Assembly (NCBI GenBank): GCA_002483145.1
Contig: DLHJ01000002.1
Span: forward strand, 124,001-188,000
Length of the DNA: 64,000 bases
Origin: Cellvibrio sp. UBA7671
Lineage (GTDB): Bacteria > Pseudomonadota > Gammaproteobacteria > Pseudomonadales > Cellvibrionaceae
Direction of reading: 5' to 3'
Positions 43,610 through 53,800 of the stretch are shown piece by piece. Below the pieces are notes generated by a model that was not told the origin of the DNA, did no database searches, and worked only from the letters and a program-made list of their open reading frames with translations. The position numbers were made by a program, and so were the translations under genes. The number at the start of each line of letters is the position of its first letter. Positions within the stretch are counted from its first letter, which is position 1.

Positions 43610-44500
43610 ATGTTGAGCGAACTGCTCGCTATTCTCGCGCCTATTATGATTTCAGTCGGCGCGGGTTTTATCTGGGGTAAAACAGGCACTGAATTTCCCT
43701 CGGATTTTATCTCGCGCATTGTGATGAATATAGGCACGCCCTGTTTGATCATTAGTGTGATGGCAAAGGTCGATGTGCAGCCAGCGGTGATGGGGCAGGT
43801 CGCGCTCGCTACTGCTATCGTTATGACCGCTATGGGTTTATTTGGCTGGGCGTTATTGCGCTGGATGAAACTTGAAATTGGTACTTATCTGCCACCTTTA
43901 ATTTTTCCCAACAACGGCAACATGGGTTTGCCGTTATGTTTATTTGCCTACGGTCAAACCGGTTTGGCACTCGCGCTGGGCTCGTTTATGGTGATGATGG
44001 TTGCAACCTTTACAGTGGGCCTGCTGTTAGTGACAACCAGTGAAGGCGGGATTTTTAAACGCATGGAGGCAATCGCCAAACAGCCGGTGATTTATGCAAT
44101 GATCATCGCAGTCATCTTGCTCGTTACGCACACCGAATTGCCGCGTTGGATTAGCAATACACTCGACTTGCTCGGCGGCATCGCCATCCCGTTAATGACG
44201 ATTGCACTGGGTGTATCACTTGCAACATTAAAAATTCATTTTTGGAAACGTAGCCTATTATTTAGCTTTCTACGTGTAGGTGGTGGGTTGTTATTCGGGT
44301 TTGTCGTGTGCGAATTAATGGGGCTGACAGGCGTCTCGCGTAATATTGTGTTATTGCAATCTGCCATGCCTATAGCAGTATTCAACTATTTACTGGCGTT
44401 GCGTTATGATCGCCATCCAGAAGAAGTAGCTGCTATGGTGTTAGTGTCCACACTAGTGGCGTTTATCGGCTTGCCGTTTTTGCTGGTTGCGATTCTGTAA
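43610..44500 (+). CDS. AEC-family transporter (auxin efflux carrier type)
   Basis: A 296-residue inner-membrane permease with about ten membrane helices. It shows the AEC plan: an N-terminal IMISVGAGFIWGK helix, LPPLIFPNNGNMGLPLC (the Asn-rich crossing segment), a cytoplasmic loop GGIFKRMEAIAKQPVIY and the mirrored SAMPIAVFNYLLALRY in the second half. Relatives carry malate, malonate or amino-acid-derived anions. The ATG at 43610 is preferred to a TTG at 43598. It is read alone, ahead of the beta-hydroxylase cluster. Confidence 0.88.
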   Translation: MLSELLAILAPIMISVGAGFIWGKTGTEFPSDFISRIVMNIGTPCLIISVMAKVDVQPAVMGQVALATAIVMTAMGLFGWALLRWMKLEIGTYLPPLIFPNNGNMGLPLCLFAYGQTGLALALGSFMVMMVATFTVGLLLVTTSEGGIFKRMEAIAKQPVIYAMIIAVILLVTHTELPRWISNTLDLLGGIAIPLMTIALGVSLATLKIHFWKRSLLFSFLRVGGGLLFGFVVCELMGLTGVSRNIVLLQSAMPIAVFNYLLALRYDRHPEEVAAMVLVSTLVAFIGLPFLLVAIL

Positions 44501-44564
44501 ATCTGTTTGTGGGTAGAGGTATTCGTCAGAAAAGGATTTCATTCAATAAATAAGAGCATTGTGA

Positions 44565-45170
44565 ATGGAAAATCCTGTTGTTTCCTTTGTAAAACTCCCT
44601 TGCGCTATTCAACTCGGTGCACTGCAAGCGGAGGTTGAAGCACTGCTGCACATTTCCCCGCTCGTTGACGTCTGGGTTGATCACGTTAATAAAAATGATT
44701 ATGCCGGTGGTTGGGATGTGTTGCCCTTACGCTGCCAGCGGCAACATCTGAATGCACATCCTGTCTTGCAAGGCTTTGCGATTGCCGATGGCGATGACTG
44801 GGAAAACTTGCCGGTGTTGGAGCAGTGCCCGGCAATCGCCTCCATTTTTAATCAGCTGCAATGCCCCATTAAAGCCGCGCGTTTAATGCGCTTAAAAGCC
44901 GGCGCAGAAATAAAACCCCATCGTGATCATGAGTTAAGCATCGAATTTGGTGAGGCGCGTTTGCATGTGCTGATTCACACCAGCGCTGCGGTGAGTTTTA
45001 TCGTTGATAACAAAATAATTCCTATGCGCGCGGGCGAGCTGTGGTACTTCAATGCGGATCAGGTACATGAAGTTTATAATCGCGGTACGGAAGACAGAAT
45101 TAATTTGGTAATCGATTGTGTTGCCAATGAATGGTTGTGCGAGCAAATTCGTTCGGGAGTATCGCAGTGA
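44565..45170 (+). CDS. Aspartyl/asparaginyl beta-hydroxylase-domain protein
   Basis: A 201-residue iron/2-oxoglutarate oxygenase-like protein. The double-stranded beta-helix is recognised by KPHRDHELSI (H-x-D metal pair), RLHVLIHTSA and DQVHEVYNRGTEDRINLVID (distal His and Arg). It is the short bacterial type, acting on an unknown amino-acid side chain. Its stop codon overlaps the GTG start of the sulfotransferase gene (GTGA), so they are translationally coupled; that points to a joint modification of one target. Confidence 0.85.
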   Translation: MENPVVSFVKLPCAIQLGALQAEVEALLHISPLVDVWVDHVNKNDYAGGWDVLPLRCQRQHLNAHPVLQGFAIADGDDWENLPVLEQCPAIASIFNQLQCPIKAARLMRLKAGAEIKPHRDHELSIEFGEARLHVLIHTSAAVSFIVDNKIIPMRAGELWYFNADQVHEVYNRGTEDRINLVIDCVANEWLCEQIRSGVSQ

Positions 45171-46333
45171 GTGATTTGTTTTCGGCTTACTGTGAATTGA
45201 TCAGTTCGCCCGCACAATTGGAGCGCTGTCAGGAGGCTGTTTCTGTCAGTGAGTTGTTGTCTGTCATTAAAAAATTGTGGCAACAAACAACGCTCAGCGA
45301 TGACCAATTACTCGCTGAATTGGCGCAACTAAACCAACTTGTTTTAGATAGCGATAAAATTCAATTGGCAGGAAATTGGTTGCCTTATCGCTATCATGCA
45401 AAAAACCGCTGCATTCATTGGTGCTTGCCTGCCGGACATGCCACTGAGCCATTTCAGGATGAAACTATTTCCCGTTATCGACAAACTGTTTTAGTTAATC
45501 AATTCATTACACCTAAAACTGCTTTGTCGTCGCTGGATGTTCAAGCGCAGGCTGTGCAGCCCATAACACCGGCAGGATTTATTTTTCATTTATCCCGTTG
45601 CGGTTCAACGCTGATTTCCGGTTGTTTGTCCGAGTTAGATACTACTTGCGTGTTTTCTGAATCCCCGGTGTTAACCGAAATCCTGCTAGATCAAACGCTC
45701 AAAGAGGCTGCCCAGCAACAACATCTGCAGCAGCTTATCAATTTACAAGCGAGTGTATTTCCTACGCGGCCAGATGTTGTTATTAAATGGAATGCCTGGG
45801 ATATTTTCCGTTGGGATTTGATTCGCGCAAATTACCCGCAAGTGCCGGTGGTTTTTTTGGTGCGCCATCCGGTGGAGATTTTGGCTTCACATCATCGCTC
45901 GGCAGGGCGGCATATGATTGGTGATCCGAGCTTGGCAGATTATCATCCGGTATTTGCTGGTTGGGATGATGCAGGTACGCTGTTGGCGAAAAGAGTGCAG
46001 GTATTGCATGGATTGTTATGGGCAATGCACGATTGTTATCCTGGGCAGGGCGGACTCGTAGTTGATTACTGTCAGTTGAATGTTGACACTATAACAACAC
46101 TATTTCAGTTTTTAGAAATTGCATTCGATGAGCTTGGTTTTTTTAAAATACAAGCTCGCATGCAGTTTCATTCAAAGAGTCCGGGGCAAGTGTTTTTACC
46201 TGATGCAGAAAAGAAGCAGTCTTTGTTTACGCGACAAGAGCAGGAAAAAATACAAGCACACCTTTCTTCTACTTATAATCGTTTGTTGGTGTTAACTAAT
46301 AATTCGATAGGGACAGTTATAAATGCTCAATGA
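45167..46333 (+). CDS. Sulfotransferase-family protein (large type)
   Basis: A 388-residue protein with a sulfotransferase P-loop in the middle (GFIFHLSRCGSTLISG, residues ~128-143) and the 3'-phosphate-binding segment VVFLVRHPVEILASHHRSAG near 227-246. The N-terminal ~125 residues are a separate unrecognised domain. The GTG start at 45167 overlaps the previous stop by the GTGA quartet and has GGGAG upstream. The GNAT gene starts within its last 11 bp. So the three genes form a tight operon. Use of PAPS is inferred. Confidence 0.8.
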   Translation: MSDLFSAYCELISSPAQLERCQEAVSVSELLSVIKKLWQQTTLSDDQLLAELAQLNQLVLDSDKIQLAGNWLPYRYHAKNRCIHWCLPAGHATEPFQDETISRYRQTVLVNQFITPKTALSSLDVQAQAVQPITPAGFIFHLSRCGSTLISGCLSELDTTCVFSESPVLTEILLDQTLKEAAQQQHLQQLINLQASVFPTRPDVVIKWNAWDIFRWDLIRANYPQVPVVFLVRHPVEILASHHRSAGRHMIGDPSLADYHPVFAGWDDAGTLLAKRVQVLHGLLWAMHDCYPGQGGLVVDYCQLNVDTITTLFQFLEIAFDELGFFKIQARMQFHSKSPGQVFLPDAEKKQSLFTRQEQEKIQAHLSSTYNRLLVLTNNSIGTVINAQ

Positions 46334-46805
46334 CATTTCTTTGCCGCTGGGGTTGCACCTGCGCGAGCTGCAGCCGCAAGACCAAGCCTTTGCAGAAACC
46401 TTGTTCTTTTCTACACGTGTATTTCTCTATCAAATGCCACTGCCAAAAGCGCAAGTGGATTTGCTGATAAAGCAACAATTCATCCTGCAGCAGGCTTCTT
46501 ATGGCGCTTCCTTTCCTTTGGCAGAAACATTTATTATCCATCTGTTTGCAGAACCTATTGGAAAATTAATCTTGAATAATACTTCCGATAGTCTGCATCT
46601 GATCGATATTGCTTTTTTGCCCTCCATGCGTAGCAGAGGCTATGGGTCAAGTATATTGCGTGCGCTTAAACATTTGGCTGATCAAGCGAGGCGGCCTGTG
46701 CGCCTTGCCGTTGATCAACAAAACACCCGCGCAAAAAAGCTTTACCTGAATCTTGGGTTTGCATTATCCGAATCATCTACTACACATGACATATTGTTGT
46801 GGTAG
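46323..46805 (+). CDS. GNAT-family N-acetyltransferase
   Basis: A 160-residue GNAT enzyme: the acetyl-CoA pyrophosphate loop is in LPSMRSRGYGSSILRALKHLA (RxxGxG-type), followed by LAVDQQNTRAKKLYLNLGF, the usual C-terminal Asn-x-x-Ala-x-x-x-Tyr block. It overlaps the sulfotransferase gene by 11 bp and is likely the last gene of that operon. Substrate unknown. Confidence 0.88.
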   Translation: MLNDISLPLGLHLRELQPQDQAFAETLFFSTRVFLYQMPLPKAQVDLLIKQQFILQQASYGASFPLAETFIIHLFAEPIGKLILNNTSDSLHLIDIAFLPSMRSRGYGSSILRALKHLADQARRPVRLAVDQQNTRAKKLYLNLGFALSESSTTHDILLW

Positions 46806-47110
46806 TAGAGCTTGTTTGCTCATTAATTTTGTCTCCTGTTATGGGGCGTAATAGGATGCACAACCGAATTCTTATAAACTCAAGTATGGGTATTTTGGGT
46901 GACGCAATTTGGGCATAAGAAAATACAAATCGGTGTTTTTTTGAATATCAGTCAAGATTGATTCACGTTTTTTTATTGCAAAAGCATGAGTTTTTATTGG
47001 GAGTTGTGCTGTTTTTTGATTAGCCTGATGAAAAATCAGGCGTTATTAAAAACACAAGGAGTAAATTCTGTACACATTAAGTAAACCTAAAACTAGTTAA
47101 GGAGAAAATG
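46806..47110 (+). promoter_or_regulatory. Region upstream of the tail-collar gene
   Basis: About 300 AT-rich bases with no gene. It has a hairpin GCCTGAT (47023-47029) / ATCAGGC (47035-47041) of 7 bp, a possible weak terminator of the operon before it. An AAGGAG ribosome site stands just before the tail-collar start. Confidence 0.45.
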
Positions 47111-47677
47111 ATGGCTGATCCATTTATGGGTGAAATTCGCATGTTTGCTGGTACTTATGCTCCGCGAGGTTGGGCATTCTGTAACGGTCAATTGTTGGCA
47201 ATTTCCAGCAACTCTGCTTTGTTCTCGCTGTTGGGAACCAATTACGGTGGCGATGGTGTAACCACTTTTGCATTACCTAACTTGCAAAGCCGTAGTCCGG
47301 TAGGTACGGGTACCGGTGCAGGTTTAACTAACATCACATTGGGTCAAGTGTCAGGTACAGAGAATGTCTCCCTTACAACTGGCCAATTACCTAGCCATGC
47401 TCCAACGGTAGCTGTGAATGTGGCGATCCCGGCTGTTGCAGCGAGCACAACAGCGGTGGGAGCACCTGCTGCAAATCTCAATCTTGGGCCAGTGGCGGCT
47501 GCGGGACGGGCAGGTACTCTATACGCTGCGGATACTCCTGATGTAACACTCAAACCATTTGCCGCCGGAGTTACCGTCACGCCGGTAGGAAATAACTTGC
47601 CTGTGCCAATCCGCAACCCGTATTTGGGTATGAATTTTATTATCGCACTGGAGGGAATTTATCCTTCGCGCAATTAA
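47111..47677 (+). CDS. Phage tail-collar domain protein (MdpB-like)
   Basis: A 188-residue protein of the tail-collar/MdpB kind. The N-terminal collar is textbook: PFMGEIRMFAGTYAPRGWAFCNGQLLAI, then FSLLGTNYGGDGVTTFALPNLQSRSPVGTG, and a C-terminal YLGMNFIIALEGIYPSRN. Stand-alone proteins of this type occur in tandem in many bacteria and are not tied to a phage here, since no other phage genes are near. The second of two ATGs (47108/47111) has the better spacing to AAGGAG. It follows the hydroxylase/sulfotransferase/GNAT operon and precedes the giant surface protein. Its role is unknown. Confidence 0.9.
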   Translation: MADPFMGEIRMFAGTYAPRGWAFCNGQLLAISSNSALFSLLGTNYGGDGVTTFALPNLQSRSPVGTGTGAGLTNITLGQVSGTENVSLTTGQLPSHAPTVAVNVAIPAVAASTTAVGAPAANLNLGPVAAAGRAGTLYAADTPDVTLKPFAAGVTVTPVGNNLPVPIRNPYLGMNFIIALEGIYPSRN

Positions 47678-47829
47678 TTTGAATACTGAATACAAGTTGT
47701 GTAGTAACTATTGATTCGAAATACATGGGCTCGCAACGGATGCGTCCCATTTGAATAGAAAAATTTTGAATCTTGTGCCGAATATTTACAGAAAATGTAA
47801 ACACCTCTAACGATTACCGGGGAAATATC

Positions 47830-50800
47830 ATGTGGTGGATCACCTCAAACAGCGTCAAACAAATAAAAGCGGCCTACGCCAAAACACATCTCTTGAAATG
47901 GCGCTCACTGCTTTTTGGCGCTGCATTGGCAATGGTGATGCCAACCGCTTATGCCGTTACCCCAGCAGATCAAAATTTTAATGCCCAATCAGTTGGTAAC
48001 AAAGGAAGCAACTCTGTCACTATCGATGGGATTATCTACAGCAACAATGACGTTGCCCAAATTCAGATAGTTAATGATGGCGATATTGCCACTGGGGCAG
48101 AATTTGCCTTGGGTTACCGGAGTTCGGGTCCAAATTCTTCAACGGTTGTGGGTTTTAAAACGAGTGATGGTGATGAGTTTAAACTCAACACTTTTGTGGT
48201 CTCTACTGGCCTTGGTGGTACTACTAATCTCACCATAAAAGGTTACCGTGATAACTCGGAAGTGATTAGCACTACGTATAATTTGGGTGGCATCTTTTTT
48301 GGTATATTTAATGTGTCCGCTAATGCCAGTTGGGAATACATTGATGAGGTTCGTATATCTGGATCAGATTTAGATATTGATATTGATGATATTGATTTCA
48401 GTCCACCAGTGATTCCAGCTCCCACCATCACCTCCGCTACTTACAACACCTCCACGGGTGCGTTAGTCGTGACTGGCACCAACTTCACGGCAACCGGCGG
48501 TGCAACCAATGATGTTGACGCTAGCGATTTTACCCTGACCGGCGAAGGTGGCAGCACTTACACCCTTACTGATACGGCCGATGTAGAGATTTCTTCTGTT
48601 ACCAGTTTCACTCTGACACTCAGCGCGACTGATCGCGCGGCAGTGAACTTAATCGTCAATAAAAATGGCACCAGCTCCACTGGTGGTACTACGTATAACC
48701 TCGCTGGTGCGGCAGGTTTTATTGCAGACTCGGCGGCCACTGCTGATCTAACAGGTAACGGCATAACGGCGACTGTTGCTGCACCCACTGTTACATCAGC
48801 TACCTACGATGCCAGTACAGGCGTATTGGTCGCTACTGGTACCAACCTGAAAAAACTCACTGGCGCCACTAACGAAATTATTGCTAATAAATTCACGCTG
48901 ACGGGCGAAGGTGGCAGCACTTACACTCTCACAGATACTGCCAATGTGGAGATTTCAAGCGGCACCAGTTTTACCTTGACGCTAAGCGCTACCGATAAAG
49001 CGGGCGCTAATCTGATCCTGAATAAAAATGGCACTCTCTCTACAGATATTTCTACTTACAATCTGGCTGCCGCTGAGGATTGGAATGCGGGTGCTGATGC
49101 GGGAGTCGCTATTGTTGATACAACGGGCAATGGCGTTACCGTCAGTAATGTGGCTGCACCGACCATCACCAGTGCCACCTACAATGCATCGACTGGTGCG
49201 CTGGTGGTAACGAGCACCGGATTGTTGAAATCAAATGGTGCCACCAACGACATCGTTGCCAATAAGTTCACGTTTACCGGCCAAGGTGGAAGTACTTACG
49301 CACTGACCGATACCAGCGATGTAGAAGTAACTTCCGGTACCAGCTTTACCCTGACACTCAGCTCAACCGATAAAGATGCGGTTAATCTGATTCTGAATAA
49401 AAATGGTACTAGCTCAATCGGTGGTACAACCTACAATCTTGCTGCCGCTGAAGATTGGGCTGCGGGTGCCGATTCCGCAGTTGTTGTAGCTGATTTAACA
49501 GGCAATGGCATCACGACCAGCAATGCGTTGTCAGCTCCCGATGCACCCACCATCGGTACAGCCACTGCAGGCGACGGCCAGGTATCTGTCACCTTCACAG
49601 CTCCGGGCAACAACGGTGGCTCAGCAATTACCACTTATACTGCAACAGCTAGCCCCGGCGGTGCGTTTGGTACCTGTGCCGGACCAGCAGCGTGTACTGC
49701 TACAGTAACTGGCCTGAGTAATGGAACTGCTTATACATTTACCGTTACAGCGACCAATGCAATTGGTACCAGTACCGCATCGGGTGCATCCAACTCGGCG
49801 ACGCCTAAAGCTAACCAAACTATTGCCTTCGCCAACCCCGGTGCGCAGAACTTTGGTACTACGCCGACTTTGAGTGCATCAACAACGTCCGTGTTGACGG
49901 TCACTTTCAGCTCATCCACTACCGGTGTTTGTACCATCACCAGCGGTGGCGTACTGACCTTCGTGACAGCCGGTAGCTGTACTATCGATGCTGACCAAGC
50001 GGGTGACTCAGCTACCAACCCAGCCCCGACGGTATCCCAAACCTTTACTGTGAATCCGGTAGTTCCCGGTGCCCCAACGATAGGCACTGCAACCGCCGGT
50101 GATACCCAGGCGACAGTGACCTTTACCGCACCGGCCAGCACTGGCGGCGCGTCGATCCTTGCTGGTGGATACACCGTCACTGCAAGTCCCGGCGGCGCAA
50201 CCGGTACTGGTTCAAGTTCGCCAATCACGGTGACCGGGCTGTCAAACGGAGTGGCTTATACCTTTACTGTGACCGCTACCAACTCGGCGGGAACGGGCGC
50301 AGCATCGGCTGCCTCCAACTCGATTATCCCGGCATCTCCGCAAACCATTACCTTTGCTAATCCAGGAACACGGAGCTTTGGTACTTCACCAACGCTGACC
50401 GCAAGTTCGTCGGCAGGTGGTGGTTATGTTGTCACTTTCACCTCATCTACCACCAGTGTTTGTACTATCACCAGTGGCGGTGTGTTGACCTTTATAACTG
50501 CAGGAACCTGTACGATCAATGCGAACCAGGCGGGCGATTCGTCTTTCCTGGCTGCACCACAGGTGAGCCAGTCTTTCACAGTTAGCCCCGTAGTTCCCGA
50601 TGCTCCAACCATAGGAACTGCAATAGCCGGTGATACCCAAGCGAGTGTTGCTTTCACTGCGCCGGTGAACACGGGCGGCACCAGTATTACTGGCTACACG
50701 GTGACAGTGAGTCCGCCGGACGTTGCTCCAGTAAATGGAGCTTCTTCACCCATTGTGATAACAGGTTTGACTAATGGACAAGCCTACACCTTTACTGTGA

Positions 50801-53800
50801 CGGCGGATAATTCAGCCGGCACCAGCCCGGCATCAGCTGCGTCCAACTCGATAACACCTGCGGCAATCCAGACCATCACTTTTGCGAATCCGGGTGCGCA
50901 AAATTTTGGTACCTCGCCAACACTTACTGCATCTACGGATGCGACTGGTTTAACGCCAACCTTCACCTCATCGACGCCTGCTGTTTGTACTATCACGACG
51001 GGCGGTGCTTTAACCTTTGTAACTGCTGGTACTTGTACTATCAACGCTGATCAGGCAGGTGATGCCAGCTATTTACCTGCCCCCCAAGTTACTAATAGCT
51101 TTACTGTGAACGCAGTGGTTCCGGGTGCTCCTACAATCGGCGCTGCCACGGCCGGTAATGCCCAGGCTACGGTCGCGTTTACTGCACCTGCGTCAAACGG
51201 TGGCTCAGTTATCACTGGTTATACCGTCACCGCCAGCCCCGGTGGTGCTACAGCATCAGGTGCGAGTTCTCCTCTTACCGTTAGCGGTCTGACCAATGGC
51301 ACCAGTTATACCTTTAGTGTCACTGCAACTAACGTTATCGGTAGCGGTAGTGCTTCCGGTGCATCCAACGCAGTGACGCCGCGAGGCACGCAGACCATTA
51401 ACTTCTCTTCACCCGGTAATCAGATACTGGGTACGCCTTTGACTGTGACTGCCTCGGCATCGTCCGGCCTTACACCAGTGTTCAGCTCGACAACTAACGC
51501 GGTTTGTACCGTTACTAGCGGAGGAGTGGTCACTCTGGTAGCTATAGGTACCTGTACTCTGACAGCTGATCAGGCCGGCAATGCAAGTTGGTTGGCGGCG
51601 CCATCGGTTAGCCGCTCATTTAGCGTCAACCCTGCCGTGCCGGGCGCTCCTACCGCTGCTATAGCGGTGCCGGGTGACACCAGTGCCAGCGTCAGTTTTA
51701 ATGCACCGGCTAACAATGGCGGAGCGGCCATTACCAGTTATACAGTGACAGCAAGCCCGGGCGGGATCACCGCGACAGGCACTGGTTCCCCAATTAACGT
51801 AACTGGTTTGACGAACGGAACTGCCTACAGCTTCCGTGTTAGTGCCAGCAACACTGCAGGTGCAGGTGCCCAATCGGCGGTCTCCAATACAGTCACTCCT
51901 ATTGGTGGGCAAACGATTAGTTTTACTGATCCGGGCGACCATCCCCTGGGTGTCGCACTAACCGTTACTGCTACTGCCTCATCTGGACTTGTACCAGTTT
52001 TTACATCATCAACATTATCGATTTGTACGGTGACACCAGAAGGTGTTGTGACTCTACTTATGGAAGGCACCTGTACACTCAATGCAGATGAAGCAGGTAA
52101 CACTGCTTTTAATCCTGCGCCGACAGTTAGTCATTCATTCACCGTATTGCCGCCGCCGAACCAGCCACCCGTTATTAGCCAGGGTTCTGAGGTTAGTGTC
52201 ACCATGAGTGAAGACGGCGTGCCGACCGCCTTTGCATTGATGTTGGATGCAACCGATGGTGATAGTGACCCCTTGAGTTGGACCATGAGTGGTCCAGCCC
52301 AGCAGGGTACTGCCAGTGTTTCTGCTACCGGTAACGTGAGTTATCAGCCAGCAGCGGATTATCACGGCAGCGACAGCTTTGTCGTGCAGGTAAGTGATGG
52401 TGAAGATGCAGCCAGTATTACCGTCAGTGTCACTATAGAATCCGTTAATGACCTGCCTGTCATCAGTGGCGCTCCCGCGCTTACGGTAGACCAGGATGTG
52501 GCCTATGGCTTCACTCCGACGGCGGCTGATGTAGATGCAGCTGATGTACTGACTTTCAGCATCGCCAACAAACCTACCTGGGCCAGTTTCAACACAGCAA
52601 CGGGTGCCTTGACTGGTACGCCTGCGAATGCCGATGCCGGTATTTCTGGCGGTATAGTGATTAGTGTTAACGATGGCACTGTAACAGTGGCGTTGCCCGC
52701 ATTTGAAATTGAAGTCATTGCGACTATTGACCCGCTGCAGCCGATTGTTACTCCACCCGCTGATCTGGAATTGAATGCAACAGCGTTATTTACGCCGGTT
52801 AGCTTGCGTCAATTGCTGGGTCTTGCCAGTGGAGCCACTCAGGCACAGATAGAGCAGGCGCTGAAAACCATGGCCAGCGATGGAGTCAGTGGCAACAGTT
52901 GCTGCACTGCAAGCTTGGAAGGGTTGGGTGTTAGCAACGTATTGCAGTTGTCCCCCGGCCGCCATGAAATCAAATGGAAGGCTACTAATGCAGTGGGCGT
53001 AACGGGAGAGGCGATTCAGGTGGTCAACATCAAACCATTGGTGTCCCTGAGCAAATCCCAGGTTGCGGTGCGCGGCAGTAATGTGGAATTCAAGGTGTTG
53101 CTGAATGGCGTATCACCGGTTTATCCATTAACTGTTCCCTATGTGATAGATGCATCGACTACAGCGACAGCGCAAGAGCACAATCTGGTGAGCGGCACTG
53201 CAACCTTCACCCAATCCGGCCAGATAGAGCTAGCAATTCCCGTTGCGCTGGCGGCGGTTACCGGTTTTAGCGACAGCCAATTGGTGGTAGTGCTTGGCGA
53301 TGGCGTCAATGCCGGTGCTGCCAATCGCCATGTCATCGATCTGCGTCAGGGAAATGTGCCGCCAGTAGTCAGCATGGCTATCTCCCAGGGTGGAGTGGGT
53401 ACCAGCCTGATTACTACCACTGGCGGGCCTGTGACGGTGACGGCGACGGTGACTGATGCCAATCCTGGTGATACCCATAGCTTTAACTGGTCAGCCACCA
53501 GCGGCTTGGCTGATACCGATGGCAATCCAACCAATGCAACCCGTGTATTTGATCCATCTGGTTTGAACGGCAGTAACCAGGTGCAAGTTGCAGTCAGCGA
53601 TTCCGCTGGTGTCACTGTGAATGCGTCGGTTTACTTCCGTGTAGTCACTGCACTGCCGGTGTTGGATACCAACACCGACACCGATCTGGATGGTATTGGT
53701 GATAGCCTGGAAGGTACCGGCGACAGCGATGACAACGGTATACCGGATTATCTGGATAACATGCCGTCCAGCAATATTCTGCCGCAGCAAAGTAATACTA

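Noticed and set aside
47111-47677. Part of a prophage
   Set aside because: The tail-collar protein is alone; no other phage genes lie nearby.
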